NCBI RefSeq assembly: GCF_030063185.1
Contig: NZ_JASISP010000010.1
Span: 52,786-116,785 of the forward strand
Direction: 5' to 3'
DNA from: Arthrobacter sp. H35-D1
Lineage (GTDB): Bacteria; Actinomycetota; Actinomycetes; Actinomycetales; Micrococcaceae
Length of the DNA stretch: 64,000 nt
How positions within the stretch are numbered: the first letter of the stretch is position 1; each line of letters opens with the position of its first letter. Below are positions 54,947 through 64,000 of this stretch, piece after piece. The notes beneath the pieces are model-generated. The model saw nothing but the letters and a program-made list of their open reading frames with translations, had not been told where the DNA came from and searched no databases. Position numbers and translations under genes: made by a program.

Positions 54947-57900
54947 CTTTGTCCATTTGCATAGTTCATCCGCCTTCAGCGCCCACTTTGGAGTGTCGTG
55001 GCCGGAGGAGCTGGCACAGGTTGCCGCCGTGGATGGCGACGCACTGGCCGTCACCGACAGGGACGGCCTCTATGGGGCGGTCAAGCATGTCAAGGCGTGC
55101 ATGGCTGCCGGCATCGACCCCATCATCGGCGTTGACCTGGCCGTGGTGGAGGATGGGCCGGGCGGGCCGGTGGCAGCGGGCCGGGTGGTGGTCCTGGCCC
55201 ACGGCGGGACATTTCTGCCGCCGGGCACGGGCTACGCCGCGCTGTGCCGGCTGGTGTCGGCAGCCCACGCCGGCACGCCAGTGGGGCTCACACTTGACCA
55301 GCTGGCCGCCGGAGTGCTGGACCCGGAATCCGGGAAACCCGCGCTAACGGTTTTGCTCGGCCCCGCATCTCCCGTCGGCAGGTCGCTGCACGGACGCAAG
55401 TACCTGCTGCCGCGCACCAAATTCCTGCAATGGCACAAGGCCATGCCGGACGGAGCAATGGTGGTGGAAATTGCCAGCCACCTCAGCGCGCCCGGCGCCC
55501 CGCTGAGCACTGCCCACGCCGTGCGGATGCTCAAGTTGGCGCAGGAGTTCAACGTTCCGGCGGTGTTGAGCAACGCCGCCCGCTACGCCCATGCCGAAGA
55601 CGCCCCCACGGCCGATGTCCTGGATGCGGCAAGGAACGTGATGCCGTTGGGAGAACTCCACGAGCTGCAGCCCACGGGACAGGCTTGGCTCAAGAGCGCC
55701 GCCCAGATGCGTGCCGTGGCCAAGGAAATTGTGTACCAGGGCGGATACGGCAACGCCGAACTAAGCCAACTATGGGCCAACACCGCCCAGTTGGCGGACA
55801 AGTGCAGGCTTGACCCGGCTGCAGACTTGGGCTGGAAGCAACCGGCAACCCCGGAAATGGATGTGCTCGGGTTGACGGGCACCGCCGGTGTGGAACTTCG
55901 TCAACGCAGTGAGGCGGGGCTTGTCCAACGCTTTGGCAACCTCAGCGGAACCAAGCTGCTGACTGTGCGCAACAGGCTGGAGACGGAACTGGCCACGATT
56001 GGCGGCTTGGGCTTTGAATCCTACTTTCTCACCGTGGCAGAAGTTTCGGACATGATCCGCACCATGGGGGTGCGGCGGGCAGCAAGGGGCTCGGGGGCGT
56101 CCTCGCTTGTCAACTACTTGCTGGGCATCAGCGCCGTGGACCCCATCGCCAACGACCTGCTCTTTGAAAGGTTCCTCTCAGCGGACAGGTCCACGCTGCC
56201 CGACATCGACCTGGATGTGGAAAGCGCGGAGCGCCACAACGTGTACAGGGGGATTTTTGAACGCTTTGGCCCCAAGCGGGTGACCTTGATGAGCATGCAA
56301 AACAGCTACCGTGCCCGGGGCGCTGTCAGGGATGCCGGCATGGCACTGGGCATGGACAGGGGAGACATTGACCAGATAGCCAAACAGCTGTGGCGGTTTT
56401 CGGCAGGCTCCTTCAGGGAAGCACTGGAGGAAAAACCCGAGCTGCGCGACCTGGCCGCCCAGGTCCGCGACTCCCGCCACGCCGACGGCGGCGGCCAGCT
56501 GGACCTCCTGGTGGACCTCACCGAACGTCTTGACAGCCTGCCCCGGCACATCTCCATGCACCCGTGCGGGGTCATCCTGGGAGACTCCGGGCTGCTCAAC
56601 CGCACCCCCGTGCAGCCCAGCGGCATGGGACTGCCCATGAGCCAGTTCGACAAACACGACATGGACGCCATGGGCATGCTCAAACTCGATGTCCTGGGCG
56701 TGCGCATGCAAAGCGCCATGGCCTATGCGGTCCGGGAAATCATCCGCCTGCACCCCACAAGGGAAGCCGTGGCGGAGGAAGGCGGGCACGCCCCCGACGC
56801 ACCCTTCATCACCGAAGGAGGGGGAATTGACCTTGACGCCGTCCCGTTCGACGACGAACCCACCTTTGAACTGATCCGCAGCACCCACACACTGGGCTGC
56901 TTCCAAATCGAATCCCCGGGCCAGCGCGAGCTCGTGGGGAAAATGGCCCCCGCTGAATTCAGCGACCTCATCATCGACATCTCCTTGTTCCGGCCCGGAC
57001 CGATGAAATCAAACATGGTCAAACCATTTCTGGAAAACCGGGCAGGCTTCTCGCCGGCACACTACGCCCACCCCGACCTCATCCCCGTGCTGGAAGAAAC
57101 CCATGGAGTCACGGTTTTCCACGAACAAGTGCTGCGCACCCTCAGCACCATGACAGGGTGCACCTTGTCCAGGGCAGACGAGTTCAGGCGGGGATTGGGG
57201 AACCCGTCCGCCGAGCCCGCCGTGGAAAAGTACTTCAGGGCCAAAGCCGCGGGGAACGGCTACAGCCAGGCTGTCATTGAGGAGGTGTGGGGGACTCTTG
57301 CCGCGTTTGGCAGCTTTGGCTTCTGCAAGGCGCACGGGGCGGCCTTTGCCGTGCCCACCTACCAGTCGGCCTGGCTGAAAGCACACCATCCTGCTGAATT
57401 CATGGCAGGACTGTGGGAACACGACCCCGGCATGTATCCGCTCCGCCTGATCGTGGCAGAGGCAAGGCGCATGGGCATCCCCATCCTGCCCCTTGACATC
57501 AATGCCAGCGGCGGGCAGTACCGCGCCGAACGCACCGCGGCCAATGTGACGGGCATCCGCATGAGCCTTGCCGGTGTTTACGGGCTCTCCGGCACCGAGC
57601 TCAAGCGCATCCTCGCCGGCCAGCCCTACGGCTCCCTGGCCGAGCTGCGCGACAGGGGAAGACTGAGCCGGCCCATCCTGAAACGACTGGCTCAATTGGG
57701 CGCCCTGGACTCCCTGCATCGCCGGGCACAACAGAGAACAGGGAACACCGCCAACCGTGCCGACCTCATCGCCCACGTCAACAGTTTGCCGGCGCACAAG
57801 GCCAACAAGCGCAATGAGCCCATCTCCGGGCAGCTGGCCCTGCCCATGGAGGATGTGGAACTGGGCGCGCTCGCAGCCAGGCACCCTGCGGCAGGGTTGG

Positions 57901-58520
57901 CCGAGACTGTGCGCACCGAACTAGACCTGCTCTCCGTCGATGTGAGCGGGCACCTGATGGAAAGCTACGCCCCGCTGCTGGATCGGCTGGGTGTCAGCCG
58001 GGCCGAGCAGCTGCTGGGCTTGCGCAACAACACCGAAATTTTGGTGGCCGGGGTGCGGGTGGCCACCCAAACACCGCCCATGCGCGGCGGCAAAAGGGTG
58101 GTGTTCATCAGCATTGACGACGGCACCGGCTGCGTGGACGCCACCTTCTTCAGCGAGGCGCAGGAAAAGTCCGGCCCCCTGCTCTTTGGCACCCGCATGC
58201 TGCTGATCCGCGGGCTGACACGGCGCACCGGCCCGCGAGGCATCACCGTGCAGGCGTTGGAAGCCTGGGATTTGCAGGACCTGGACATGAACTCGCTGCC
58301 CGGGTCGCTGCTTGGGGCGCTGCCGGAAATGCGGCCGGAGCCAGTGCCGGACATGGAGCCAAATATGCGCCCTGGCTCGCTGGCAGGCTCGCCTTCCGAG
58401 GCGTTGCCGGAGCCCCCGTGTTGGCCGGTGCACCGGCATGCAGATATCATCGAGGAGGCCCACAGCAACCCCCGTATGTTGCTTGGACATGGGGCCGCAC
58501 AGGACAAATCAAGGAGTTAG
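54939..58520 (+). CDS. dnaE2: Error-prone DNA polymerase III alpha subunit DnaE2
   Basis: 1193 residues. The PHP-type N-terminus starts [17 protein letters not shown]; the polymerase active site shows [12 protein letters not shown] (~415-425) and [11 protein letters not shown] (~585) with the three catalytic aspartates; an OB fold near ~1030 ([12 protein letters not shown]) follows the fingers. DnaE2 performs mutagenic gap-filling with ImuB/ImuA'. Those two are not adjacent. The GTG at 54939 ([11 protein letters not shown]) lies inside the end of DUF6504, after GGAGGAG; a longer open frame to 54846 is the DUF6504 overlap. The stop is two bases before the thrS start. Confidence 0.95.
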   Translation: MRNFVHLHSSSAFSAHFGVSWPEELAQVAAVDGDALAVTDRDGLYGAVKHVKACMAAGIDPIIGVDLAVVEDGPGGPVAAGRVVVLAHGGTFLPPGTGYAALCRLVSAAHAGTPVGLTLDQLAAGVLDPESGKPALTVLLGPASPVGRSLHGRKYLLPRTKFLQWHKAMPDGAMVVEIASHLSAPGAPLSTAHAVRMLKLAQEFNVPAVLSNAARYAHAEDAPTADVLDAARNVMPLGELHELQPTGQAWLKSAAQMRAVAKEIVYQGGYGNAELSQLWANTAQLADKCRLDPAADLGWKQPATPEMDVLGLTGTAGVELRQRSEAGLVQRFGNLSGTKLLTVRNRLETELATIGGLGFESYFLTVAEVSDMIRTMGVRRAARGSGASSLVNYLLGISAVDPIANDLLFERFLSADRSTLPDIDLDVESAERHNVYRGIFERFGPKRVTLMSMQNSYRARGAVRDAGMALGMDRGDIDQIAKQLWRFSAGSFREALEEKPELRDLAAQVRDSRHADGGGQLDLLVDLTERLDSLPRHISMHPCGVILGDSGLLNRTPVQPSGMGLPMSQFDKHDMDAMGMLKLDVLGVRMQSAMAYAVREIIRLHPTREAVAEEGGHAPDAPFITEGGGIDLDAVPFDDEPTFELIRSTHTLGCFQIESPGQRELVGKMAPAEFSDLIIDISLFRPGPMKSNMVKPFLENRAGFSPAHYAHPDLIPVLEETHGVTVFHEQVLRTLSTMTGCTLSRADEFRRGLGNPSAEPAVEKYFRAKAAGNGYSQAVIEEVWGTLAAFGSFGFCKAHGAAFAVPTYQSAWLKAHHPAEFMAGLWEHDPGMYPLRLIVAEARRMGIPILPLDINASGGQYRAERTAANVTGIRMSLAGVYGLSGTELKRILAGQPYGSLAELRDRGRLSRPILKRLAQLGALDSLHRRAQQRTGNTANRADLIAHVNSLPAHKANKRNEPISGQLALPMEDVELGALAARHPAAGLAETVRTELDLLSVDVSGHLMESYAPLLDRLGVSRAEQLLGLRNNTEILVAGVRVATQTPPMRGGKRVVFISIDDGTGCVDATFFSEAQEKSGPLLFGTRMLLIRGLTRRTGPRGITVQALEAWDLQDLDMNSLPGSLLGALPEMRPEPVPDMEPNMRPGSLAGSPSEALPEPPCWPVHRHADIIEEAHSNPRMLLGHGAAQDKSRS

Positions 58521-58522
58521 AC

Positions 58523-60529
58523 GTGCCAGTGGATTCACAAGTCACCATCAAGGTCGAGGGCAACGAGACCGCGGTGGCCACCGGCACCACTGGTGCGGAA
58601 CTATTCTTTGACCGCCGCGAAGTTGTTGTCATGCGCGTGGACGGGGTTTTGAAGGACCTTTCGGCAGTGCTCGAAGCCGGCGCCGAGGTGCAGCCCGTCA
58701 CCATTGATTCCCCCGACGGCCTCGACGTGTTGCGCCACTCCACCGCCCACGTCATGGCCCAGGCTGTGCAGCAGCTGCGCCCGGACGCGAAACTGGGCAT
58801 TGGCCCGTACATCACCGACGGGTTCTACTTCGACTTCGACGTGGCCGAGCCTTTCACTCCAGAGGACTTGAAGACCCTTGAGAAGATGATGCTCAAGATC
58901 GTCAACCAGAACCAAAAATTCGCCCGCCGCGTCGTCACCGAGGACCAGGCCCGCGAAGCCATGGCCCACGAGCCCTACAAGCTGGAGCTTTTGGGCAAGA
59001 AGAACGACGGCGACACCGCCGAAGGCGTCAACGTCGAGGTGGGCGCCGGGGAGATCACCATCTATGACAACGTGGACCGCAAATCCGGTGACCTTGTTTG
59101 GTGCGATTTGTGCCGCGGCCCGCACCTGCAAAACACGAAGCTGATCTCCAACGCCTTCGCCCTCACCCGCACCTCCGCCGCCTACTGGCTGGGCAACCAG
59201 AACAACCAGCAGCTGCAGCGCATCTACGGAACGGCCTGGCCCACCAAGGACGCTTTGAAGGCCTACCAGGAGCGCATCGCCGAAGCCGAGCGCCGCGACC
59301 ACCGCAAGCTCGGCGTCGAGCTTGACCTGTTCTCCTTCCCCGACGAGCTGGGCTCCGGCCTGCCCATCTTCCACCCCAAGGGCGGCATCATCCGCAAGGA
59401 AATGGAAGACTACTCCCGCAAGCGGCACGTTGAGGCCGGCTACGACTTCGTTTACACCCCGCACATCACCAAGGCCAACCTGTACGAGGTCTCCGGGCAT
59501 CTCGACTGGTACAAGGACGGCATGTTCCCGCCCATGCACGTGGACGCCGAGCTCAATGAGGACGGCACGGTGCGCAAGCCCGGCCAGGATTACTACCTCA
59601 AGCCGATGAACTGCCCCATGCACAACCTGATCTTCCGGTCCCGCGGACGCTCTTACCGTGAACTGCCGCTGCGCCTGTTCGAGTTCGGTTCCGTGTACCG
59701 CTACGAAAAGTCCGGCGTGGTCCACGGCCTCACCCGTGTCCGCGGCATGACACAGGACGACGCGCACATCTACTGCACCAAGGAGCAGATGAAGGATGAG
59801 CTCACCGAAACGTTGAACTTTGTGCTGTCGCTGCTCAAGGACTACGGCTTGGACGACTTCTACCTGGAGCTCTCCACCAAGGATCCGGAAAAGTTCGTCG
59901 GCGACGACGCCGTTTGGGAGGAAGCCACCCAAACCCTGGCCGAAGTGGCCGAGGCGTCGGGGCTGGAACTGGTGGCCGACCCTGAAGGAGCCGCGTTCTA
60001 CGGCCCGAAGATCTCCGTTCAAGCGAAGGATGCGCTGGGACGCACTTGGCAGATGTCCACCATCCAGCTGGACTTCAACCTGCCCGACCGCTTTGAACTT
60101 GAGTACCAGGCCGCCGACGGCACCCGCCAGCGGCCGGTCATGATCCACCGCGCACTGTTTGGTTCGGTGGAGCGCTTCATGGCCGTGCTGACTGAGCACT
60201 ACGCCGGGGCCTTCCCCGCCTGGCTCTCACCCGTGCAGGTGGTGGCCATCCCGGTGGCCGAAGCGTTCAACGACTACATGTTCGACGTCGTCGCCAAGCT
60301 CAAGGAAGCCGGCATCCGTGCCGAGGTGGACATTTCAAGCGACCGCTTCCCGAAGAAGATCCGCACCGCCAGCAAGGACAAAGTCCCGTTTGTGCTGATT
60401 GCCGGCGGGGACGACGCAGACGCCAACGCAGTGTCCTTCCGCTTCCGCGACGGCAGCCAAGACAACGGCGTGGCAGTCGATGACGCGGTGGCCCGCATTG
60501 TCGAAGCTGTTGGGAACCGCACGGCGTGA
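58523..60529 (+). CDS. thrS: Threonine-tRNA ligase
   Basis: 668 residues: TGS domain (1-65), editing domain with HSTAHVMAQ and the zinc/HC motif CDLCRGPHL, class II catalytic core with motif 2 [13 protein letters not shown] and [12 protein letters not shown], motif 3 [13 protein letters not shown], and anticodon-binding C-terminus. It charges tRNA-Thr. The start is the GTG at 58523 with AAGGAG overlapping the dnaE2 end. There is no T-box leader. Transcription must come either from within dnaE2 or by readthrough from it. Confidence 0.98.
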   Translation: MPVDSQVTIKVEGNETAVATGTTGAELFFDRREVVVMRVDGVLKDLSAVLEAGAEVQPVTIDSPDGLDVLRHSTAHVMAQAVQQLRPDAKLGIGPYITDGFYFDFDVAEPFTPEDLKTLEKMMLKIVNQNQKFARRVVTEDQAREAMAHEPYKLELLGKKNDGDTAEGVNVEVGAGEITIYDNVDRKSGDLVWCDLCRGPHLQNTKLISNAFALTRTSAAYWLGNQNNQQLQRIYGTAWPTKDALKAYQERIAEAERRDHRKLGVELDLFSFPDELGSGLPIFHPKGGIIRKEMEDYSRKRHVEAGYDFVYTPHITKANLYEVSGHLDWYKDGMFPPMHVDAELNEDGTVRKPGQDYYLKPMNCPMHNLIFRSRGRSYRELPLRLFEFGSVYRYEKSGVVHGLTRVRGMTQDDAHIYCTKEQMKDELTETLNFVLSLLKDYGLDDFYLELSTKDPEKFVGDDAVWEEATQTLAEVAEASGLELVADPEGAAFYGPKISVQAKDALGRTWQMSTIQLDFNLPDRFELEYQAADGTRQRPVMIHRALFGSVERFMAVLTEHYAGAFPAWLSPVQVVAIPVAEAFNDYMFDVVAKLKEAGIRAEVDISSDRFPKKIRTASKDKVPFVLIAGGDDADANAVSFRFRDGSQDNGVAVDDAVARIVEAVGNRTA

Positions 60530-61143
60530 GTGAATTTGGTGGGGCGCCCGAGCCTATTCCAGTCGATGATTTTGAACTCCCCGGGGTTCCAGACGCCTTC
60601 CAACGACTCTGGACGCCCCACCGGCTCGCCTATGTGAAGGGCGGGCAGGAGCAGGTCACCGGCAAGCACAACTGCCCTTTTTGCGAAGCGCCCGGGCGCA
60701 GCGACGAGGAATCCTTGATCGTCCACCGCGGGGAACTGGCCTATGTCATCCTGAACCTGTACCCGTACAACGCCGGACACCTGCTGGTGTGTCCGTACCG
60801 CCACGTGCCCGACTACACCGACTTGACGGTGGCCGAGACGGCCGAGTTTGCCGCCCTCTCCCAACAGGCCATGCGTGTTCTGCGCCAGGTGGCGAACCCG
60901 TCGGGCTTCAACCTGGGCATGAACCAGGGCGTCACGGGCGGGGCGGGCATTGCCGCGCACCTGCACCAACACGTGGTGCCGCGGTGGGGAGGGGACGGAA
61001 ACTTCCTGCCCATCATCGCCGAGACGAAGGCCATCACCCAAACCCTGGGGGATGTCCGCCACCAGGTCTCCGCGGCCTGGGCCACCGCCAGCGGGGGCCC
61101 GTCGGCGACGGAAGCTGCCGAGGAGGGGGAGAGCAGTGCTTAA
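60526..61143 (+). CDS. HIT domain protein
   Basis: 205 residues with the HIT triad [19 protein letters not shown] zinc-binding cysteines, and [17 protein letters not shown] enzymes hydrolyse nucleotide-linked phosphates, such as diadenosine tetraphosphate. It overlaps thrS (GTGA) and pgsA, the order thrS-HIT-pgsA being usual in actinobacteria. Confidence 0.93.
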   Translation: MSEFGGAPEPIPVDDFELPGVPDAFQRLWTPHRLAYVKGGQEQVTGKHNCPFCEAPGRSDEESLIVHRGELAYVILNLYPYNAGHLLVCPYRHVPDYTDLTVAETAEFAALSQQAMRVLRQVANPSGFNLGMNQGVTGGAGIAAHLHQHVVPRWGGDGNFLPIIAETKAITQTLGDVRHQVSAAWATASGGPSATEAAEEGESSA

Positions 61144-61777
61144 TAAATATGCCCGCGCACTCTTCGCCGCCATCTTCACCCCGGTGGCTGCCTTGTTGGT
61201 GCGGCTGCGGGTTTCACCGGACGCCGTCACCATCGTAGGCACCTTGGGCGTGGCAGCAGGGGCCTTGATCGGCTACCCGCTGGGGGAGTTGTTCTGGGGC
61301 ACTGTTGTCATCACTGTCTTCGTCTTCTCGGACATCGTCGACGGGCTCATGGCCCGCATGCTGGGCCGCTCCGGAAAGTGGGGTGCCTTCCTTGACTCAA
61401 CGCTTGACAGGGTGGGCGACGGCGCCGTGTTCGCTGGCATTGTCGTGTGGTTCTACACTGGCGGCAACAACCACTTCATCGCCGCCATGGCACTGACCTG
61501 CCTGGTGCTGGGTTCGATCGTCTCCTACGCCAAGGCACGGGCCGAAGGCCTGGGCATGAGCGCCAACGTGGGCATTGCCGAACGCTCCGACAGGCTCGTG
61601 GTGGTGCTCGTGGCGACCGGGCTGGTGGGGCTGGGCATCCCGGAAGCCGTGCTCGCCGTCGTGCTTGTCCTGCTGGCACTTGCAAGCCTTGTCACAGTGT
61701 TCCAGCGAATTGGCACCGTGCGCCGGCAGGCCCACGATCCCAACCTCGCGCAAGGGCAGCAAAAGCAGGGGCAGTAA
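61136..61777 (+). CDS. pgsA: Phosphatidylinositol-phosphate synthase (CDP-alcohol phosphotransferase)
   Basis: 213 residues with six membrane helices and the CDP-alcohol phosphatidyltransferase signature DIVDGLMARMLGRSG then AFLDSTLDR, matching D-x2-DG-x2-AR-x8-G-x3-D-x3-D. In actinobacteria this enzyme at the thrS-HIT locus joins CDP-diacylglycerol to inositol-1-phosphate. The GTG at 61136 overlaps the HIT gene by eight bases with GAGGGGGAG upstream. The acyltransferase and PimA genes that usually follow are missing. Confidence 0.92.
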   Translation: MLNKYARALFAAIFTPVAALLVRLRVSPDAVTIVGTLGVAAGALIGYPLGELFWGTVVITVFVFSDIVDGLMARMLGRSGKWGAFLDSTLDRVGDGAVFAGIVVWFYTGGNNHFIAAMALTCLVLGSIVSYAKARAEGLGMSANVGIAERSDRLVVVLVATGLVGLGIPEAVLAVVLVLLALASLVTVFQRIGTVRRQAHDPNLAQGQQKQGQ

Positions 61778-61882
61778 CACCAGTTTTAGGCGGCGCAGAA
61801 CCCCGGAATAGACTGGCGACACCCGTGCGACGCATCACGTTTGCGGGCTTAGAAACTATTGTTCTCATCCAGAGGGGTTTTT

Positions 61883-62785
61883 GTGTCTACACCCGATGTA
61901 ACACCGGTAACCGGCAGCAGCCGCGTCAAGCGCGGCATGGCGGACATGCTCAAGGGCGGCGTCATCATGGACGTTGTCAACGTTGAACAGGCAAAAATTG
62001 CCGAAGATGCCGGCGCCGTGGCCGTCATGGCACTGGAACGCGTTCCGGCCGACATCCGTGCCCAGGGCGGCGTCTCGCGCGCCAGCGACCCGGACATGAT
62101 CGACGCCATCATCGCCGCCGTGTCCATCCCCGTGATGGCCAAGGCCCGGATCGGCCACTTCGTTGAGGCCCAGGTCCTTGAGTCCTTGGGCGTTGACTAC
62201 GTGGACGAGTCCGAGGTCCTGACCCCGGCCGACTACGAGCACCACATCGACAAGTGGAACTTCAAGGTTCCCTTCGTCTGTGGCGCCACCAACTTGGGCG
62301 AGGCCCTGCGCCGCATCAACGAAGGTGCCGCCATGATCCGCTCCAAGGGTGAAGCCGGCACCGGCGACGTCTCCAACGCCACGGGCCACATGCGCAAGAT
62401 CCGCACCCAGATCGCCCAGCTGGCAGCTCTGCCCAAGGACGAGCTGTACGTTGCCGCCAAGGAACTTGCCGCCCCGTACGAGCTCGTGAAGGAAGTTGCC
62501 GCCTCCGGCAAGCTCCCCGTGGTGCTGTTCACCGCCGGCGGCATCGCAACCCCTGCCGATGCTGCCATGATGATGCAGCTCGGCGCCGACGGCGTTTTTG
62601 TCGGCTCCGGCATCTTCAAGTCAGGCAACCCGGCCCAGCGAGCCGCTGCCGTGGTCAAGGCGACCACGTTCTTCGACGATCCCAGCGTTATTGCGGATGT
62701 CTCCCGCGGCCTGGGCGAAGCCATGGTGGGCATCAACGTCGCAGACATCCCGGCGCCTCACCGCCTGGCCGAGCGCGGCTGGTAG
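61883..62785 (+). CDS. pdxS: Pyridoxal 5'-phosphate synthase lyase subunit
   Basis: 300 residues of the SNZ/PdxS TIM barrel: [66 protein letters not shown] (with the two lysines used in catalysis) and [19 protein letters not shown]. With the glutaminase PdxT it makes PLP from ribose-5-phosphate, glyceraldehyde-3-phosphate and ammonia. The start is the GTG at 61883 after AGAGGGG. No pdxT follows, so the glutaminase must be encoded elsewhere. Confidence 0.97.
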   Translation: MSTPDVTPVTGSSRVKRGMADMLKGGVIMDVVNVEQAKIAEDAGAVAVMALERVPADIRAQGGVSRASDPDMIDAIIAAVSIPVMAKARIGHFVEAQVLESLGVDYVDESEVLTPADYEHHIDKWNFKVPFVCGATNLGEALRRINEGAAMIRSKGEAGTGDVSNATGHMRKIRTQIAQLAALPKDELYVAAKELAAPYELVKEVAASGKLPVVLFTAGGIATPADAAMMMQLGADGVFVGSGIFKSGNPAQRAAAVVKATTFFDDPSVIADVSRGLGEAMVGINVADIPAPHRLAERGW

Positions 62786-62832
62786 CAAGCAGCAACAGTA
62801 ACAACACCGGCAGTAAACCGGCAGCAATCGGT

Positions 62833-62876
62833 GGCGGCACCCGGCTCGCGCTTCACGGCGTGAGCCGGGTGCCGCC
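62833..62876 (+). terminator. Hairpin after pdxS
   Basis: A perfect 15-bp stem (62833-62847 with 62862-62876) without a clear T run (GTCGTCTTCC follows). It probably ends the thrS-HIT-pgsA-pdxS run. Confidence 0.7.
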
Positions 62877-62893
62877 GTCGTCTTCCGCCCTTT

Positions 62894-62983
62894 CGACGCT
62901 CCTGCACTTTCGGGGCGCAATCTTCCGACCCTCCTGCACCTTTCGGCCTTCCGCACCGATGCTCGCGCAGTTTCGGGGCACAA
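62894..62983. repeat. Second copy of the 31-32-bp intergenic repeat array
   Basis: Copies start at 62894, 62926 and 62957, with the core CGACGCTCCTGCACTTTCGG and closing CAA. This is the same core and nearly the same period as the array at 261-370. It lies between the pdxS hairpin and the DapA-like gene. Confidence 0.75.
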
Positions 62984-63017
62984 TAGGCTGACGCTCCCTC
63001 GACTCAGGACTCCTCCC

Positions 63018-63791
63018 ATGCCACAGGCTTTTACCGGTCTTCTTGCCTATCCAGTCACACCGTTGACGCACGACGACGAACTCGACCAGGGTGCCTTGGC
63101 GCGGCTTGTAGCCAACGCGGCCAGGGCAGGGGTGTCCGGCGTAACCGTCCTGGCCACCTCCGGTGCCGGGGTGCTGTTTGACAGGGCGGAGAGGCGTGCT
63201 GCGACAGAGACTGCTGTTGAGGCCGCAGCGGGATCCGCCGGGCCGGGAGAGTCGTCGATTCCCGTCTGTTCGGCTGTCAGCGCCGCTTCCACCCGCGAAA
63301 CGGTGAACTTGGCCAAGGATGCTGAGCAGGTGGGCGCTGACGGGCTCCTGCTGGCCCCGTTTTCCTACCTGCCGTTGTCCGATGCGGAAGTTCGGGAACT
63401 CTTCGGGCAGGTGGCTGATGCCACATCCATCCCCTTGTGCTTCTACAACAAGCCGCTTCAGACACAGTATGACGTCACGGCGGAGACTCTGGCCGTGCTG
63501 GCGGAGACTGCGAACTTGGTTGCCGTGAAGGAATCCATGCGCCGCCCCGATCTTGCAGGTAGGGTGCAAGAGTTGCGGGACGCTGTGGGCGCCGGCTTCT
63601 CCATCGGGCTCAGTGCGGACGTGCAACTGCTGTCGACGTTGCCGGAGGCTGATGCATGGCACACCGGGCTGGCAGACTTGATGCTCCGGGAGTATGCACA
63701 AGTATGGCGAAACACCTGTTCCGGCAGCCCCCAAGGCAACAGTCTGGCACGCCTGAGGAGCATGGCCGCAGCCCTGTGTCAAGGGCCATGA
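63018..63791 (+). CDS. DapA-family aldolase, C-terminally truncated
   Basis: 257 residues of the dihydrodipicolinate synthase/N-acetylneuraminate lyase family: FYNKPLQTQ supplies the Tyr region and NLVAVKES the Schiff-base Lys. Typical members are ~290-310 residues; this one stops after the AWHTGLADL...EYAQVWR part. The last codons and TGA come from the first repeat of the IS21-like end. It is therefore probably cut by the insertion and missing its last helices. It could be inactive. AGGA lies eight bases before the ATG at 63018. Confidence 0.78.
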   Translation: MPQAFTGLLAYPVTPLTHDDELDQGALARLVANAARAGVSGVTVLATSGAGVLFDRAERRAATETAVEAAAGSAGPGESSIPVCSAVSAASTRETVNLAKDAEQVGADGLLLAPFSYLPLSDAEVRELFGQVADATSIPLCFYNKPLQTQYDVTAETLAVLAETANLVAVKESMRRPDLAGRVQELRDAVGAGFSIGLSADVQLLSTLPEADAWHTGLADLMLREYAQVWRNTCSGSPQGNSLARLRSMAAALCQGP

Positions 63792-63910
63792 GCTTCTGCC
63801 CACCAGCGGCCAGGTTATCTGCCCGCTGGTGGCCATTAAAAATGCCCGGATATGGCCATGAGATCTGCCCGCAAATATAGATGCGTGGTTGGCCATACCG
63901 GTGCGGTGTG
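63777..63910. mobile_element. IS21-like element end with internal repeats
   Basis: Four repeats of GGCCA-N7/8-TGCCC start at 63784, 63808, 63831 and 63854, and a fifth partial GGCCA is at 63891, before the coding end at 63911. The start TGTCAAGG at 63777 agrees with a TG...CA-type end. Arrays of this kind mark the ends of IS21-family elements, bound by the transposase. The element extends out of the window. Confidence 0.6.
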
Positions 63911-64000
63911 TTAGCTCAGTTGTGCCACTCCCTTCCCTGCTAGGGCCTGGGTCAGCCTGACGGAGTCGCCACTGGTTTGGCAGACATGGGCATGATGCAG
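63911..64000 (-). CDS. istB: IstB-like helper ATPase, C-terminal part
   Basis: Only the final 29 residues and the stop (TTA at 63911-63913 on the plus strand) are in the window: LHHAHVCQTSGDSVRL and TQALAGKGVAQLS. The HHAHV...GDSVRL pattern and neighbouring repeats suggest the end of an IS21 helper ATPase. The fragment is short, so the call depends on context. Confidence 0.5.
   Translation of the reverse strand: MHHAHVCQTSGDSVRLTQALAGKGVAQLS

Overview
The window is high-GC DNA with actinobacterial gene content. An Arthrobacter-like Micrococcaceae genome fits best. Support comes from mycothiol-system genes, class Ib ribonucleotide reductase with NrdR-type boxes, a VKOR next to an actinobacterial RNase E, two DUF222/HNH-type features, a phosphatidylinositol-phosphate synthase, frequent GTG/TTG starts, and many genes whose -10 element lies 6-7 nt before the start codon (leaderless transcripts).

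Layout. 1-16.6 kb is conserved core: end of ndk, VKOR, a very long RNase E/G, a TPP riboswitch driving a ThiD-TenA fusion, rplU-rpmA-obg-proB-proA, then nadD, an unknown tail-anchored protein, rsfS and a histidine phosphatase. 16.6-22.2 kb holds two identical tRNA-Ala(GGC) genes, an FCD-type GntR regulator, a YchJ-like protein, an aquaglyceroporin, an RsmC/RlmG-type methyltransferase and a ROK regulator. 22.3-27.8 kb is a tight six-gene MoxR/DUF58/VWA/VWA/TPR operon. 28-40.8 kb holds metF-metE behind a structured leader, an aldehyde dehydrogenase, an ArgP-like regulator, nrdHIEF behind paired NrdR-type boxes, and a TrkA/TrkH potassium system.

41-47.3 kb is the accessory part: a DUF222-HNH protein, a Nudix hydrolase, a retron, a wrecked cytochrome P450 and a methyltransferase. 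The retron is the most interesting element. A retron-type reverse transcriptase on the minus strand (43922-45295) is preceded by a 146-nt region with the layout of an msr-msd RNA: 11-bp perfect a1/a2 repeats, a candidate branching G, three small hairpins and a long msd-like hairpin. The RT has a ~125-residue N-terminal extension and altered retron signature motifs (GAAGH for NAxxH, ITG for VTG). No separate effector gene is obvious.

47.5-54.3 kb holds a DedA/VTT-like membrane protein, a thioesterase-lipoate-ligase-like pair, and a mycothiol redox/formaldehyde cluster (MscR, metallo-hydrolase, mycoredoxin) beside an SRAP DNA-protein crosslink enzyme and a class II glutamine amidotransferase. 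54.6-62.8 kb runs DUF6504, the error-prone polymerase DnaE2, thrS, a HIT protein, pgsA and pdxS, mostly overlapping. Partners often found nearby (imuA'/imuB, PIM acyltransferase/PimA, pdxT) are absent here. At the right edge a DapA-family gene appears to be cut off by the end of an IS21-like element whose istB runs out of the window.

A 31-32-bp-period intergenic repeat (core GACGCTCCTGCACTTTCGGGG-like) occurs in short arrays near both ends of the window, about 62.6 kb apart. All calls are from reading the sequence. No database search was run.
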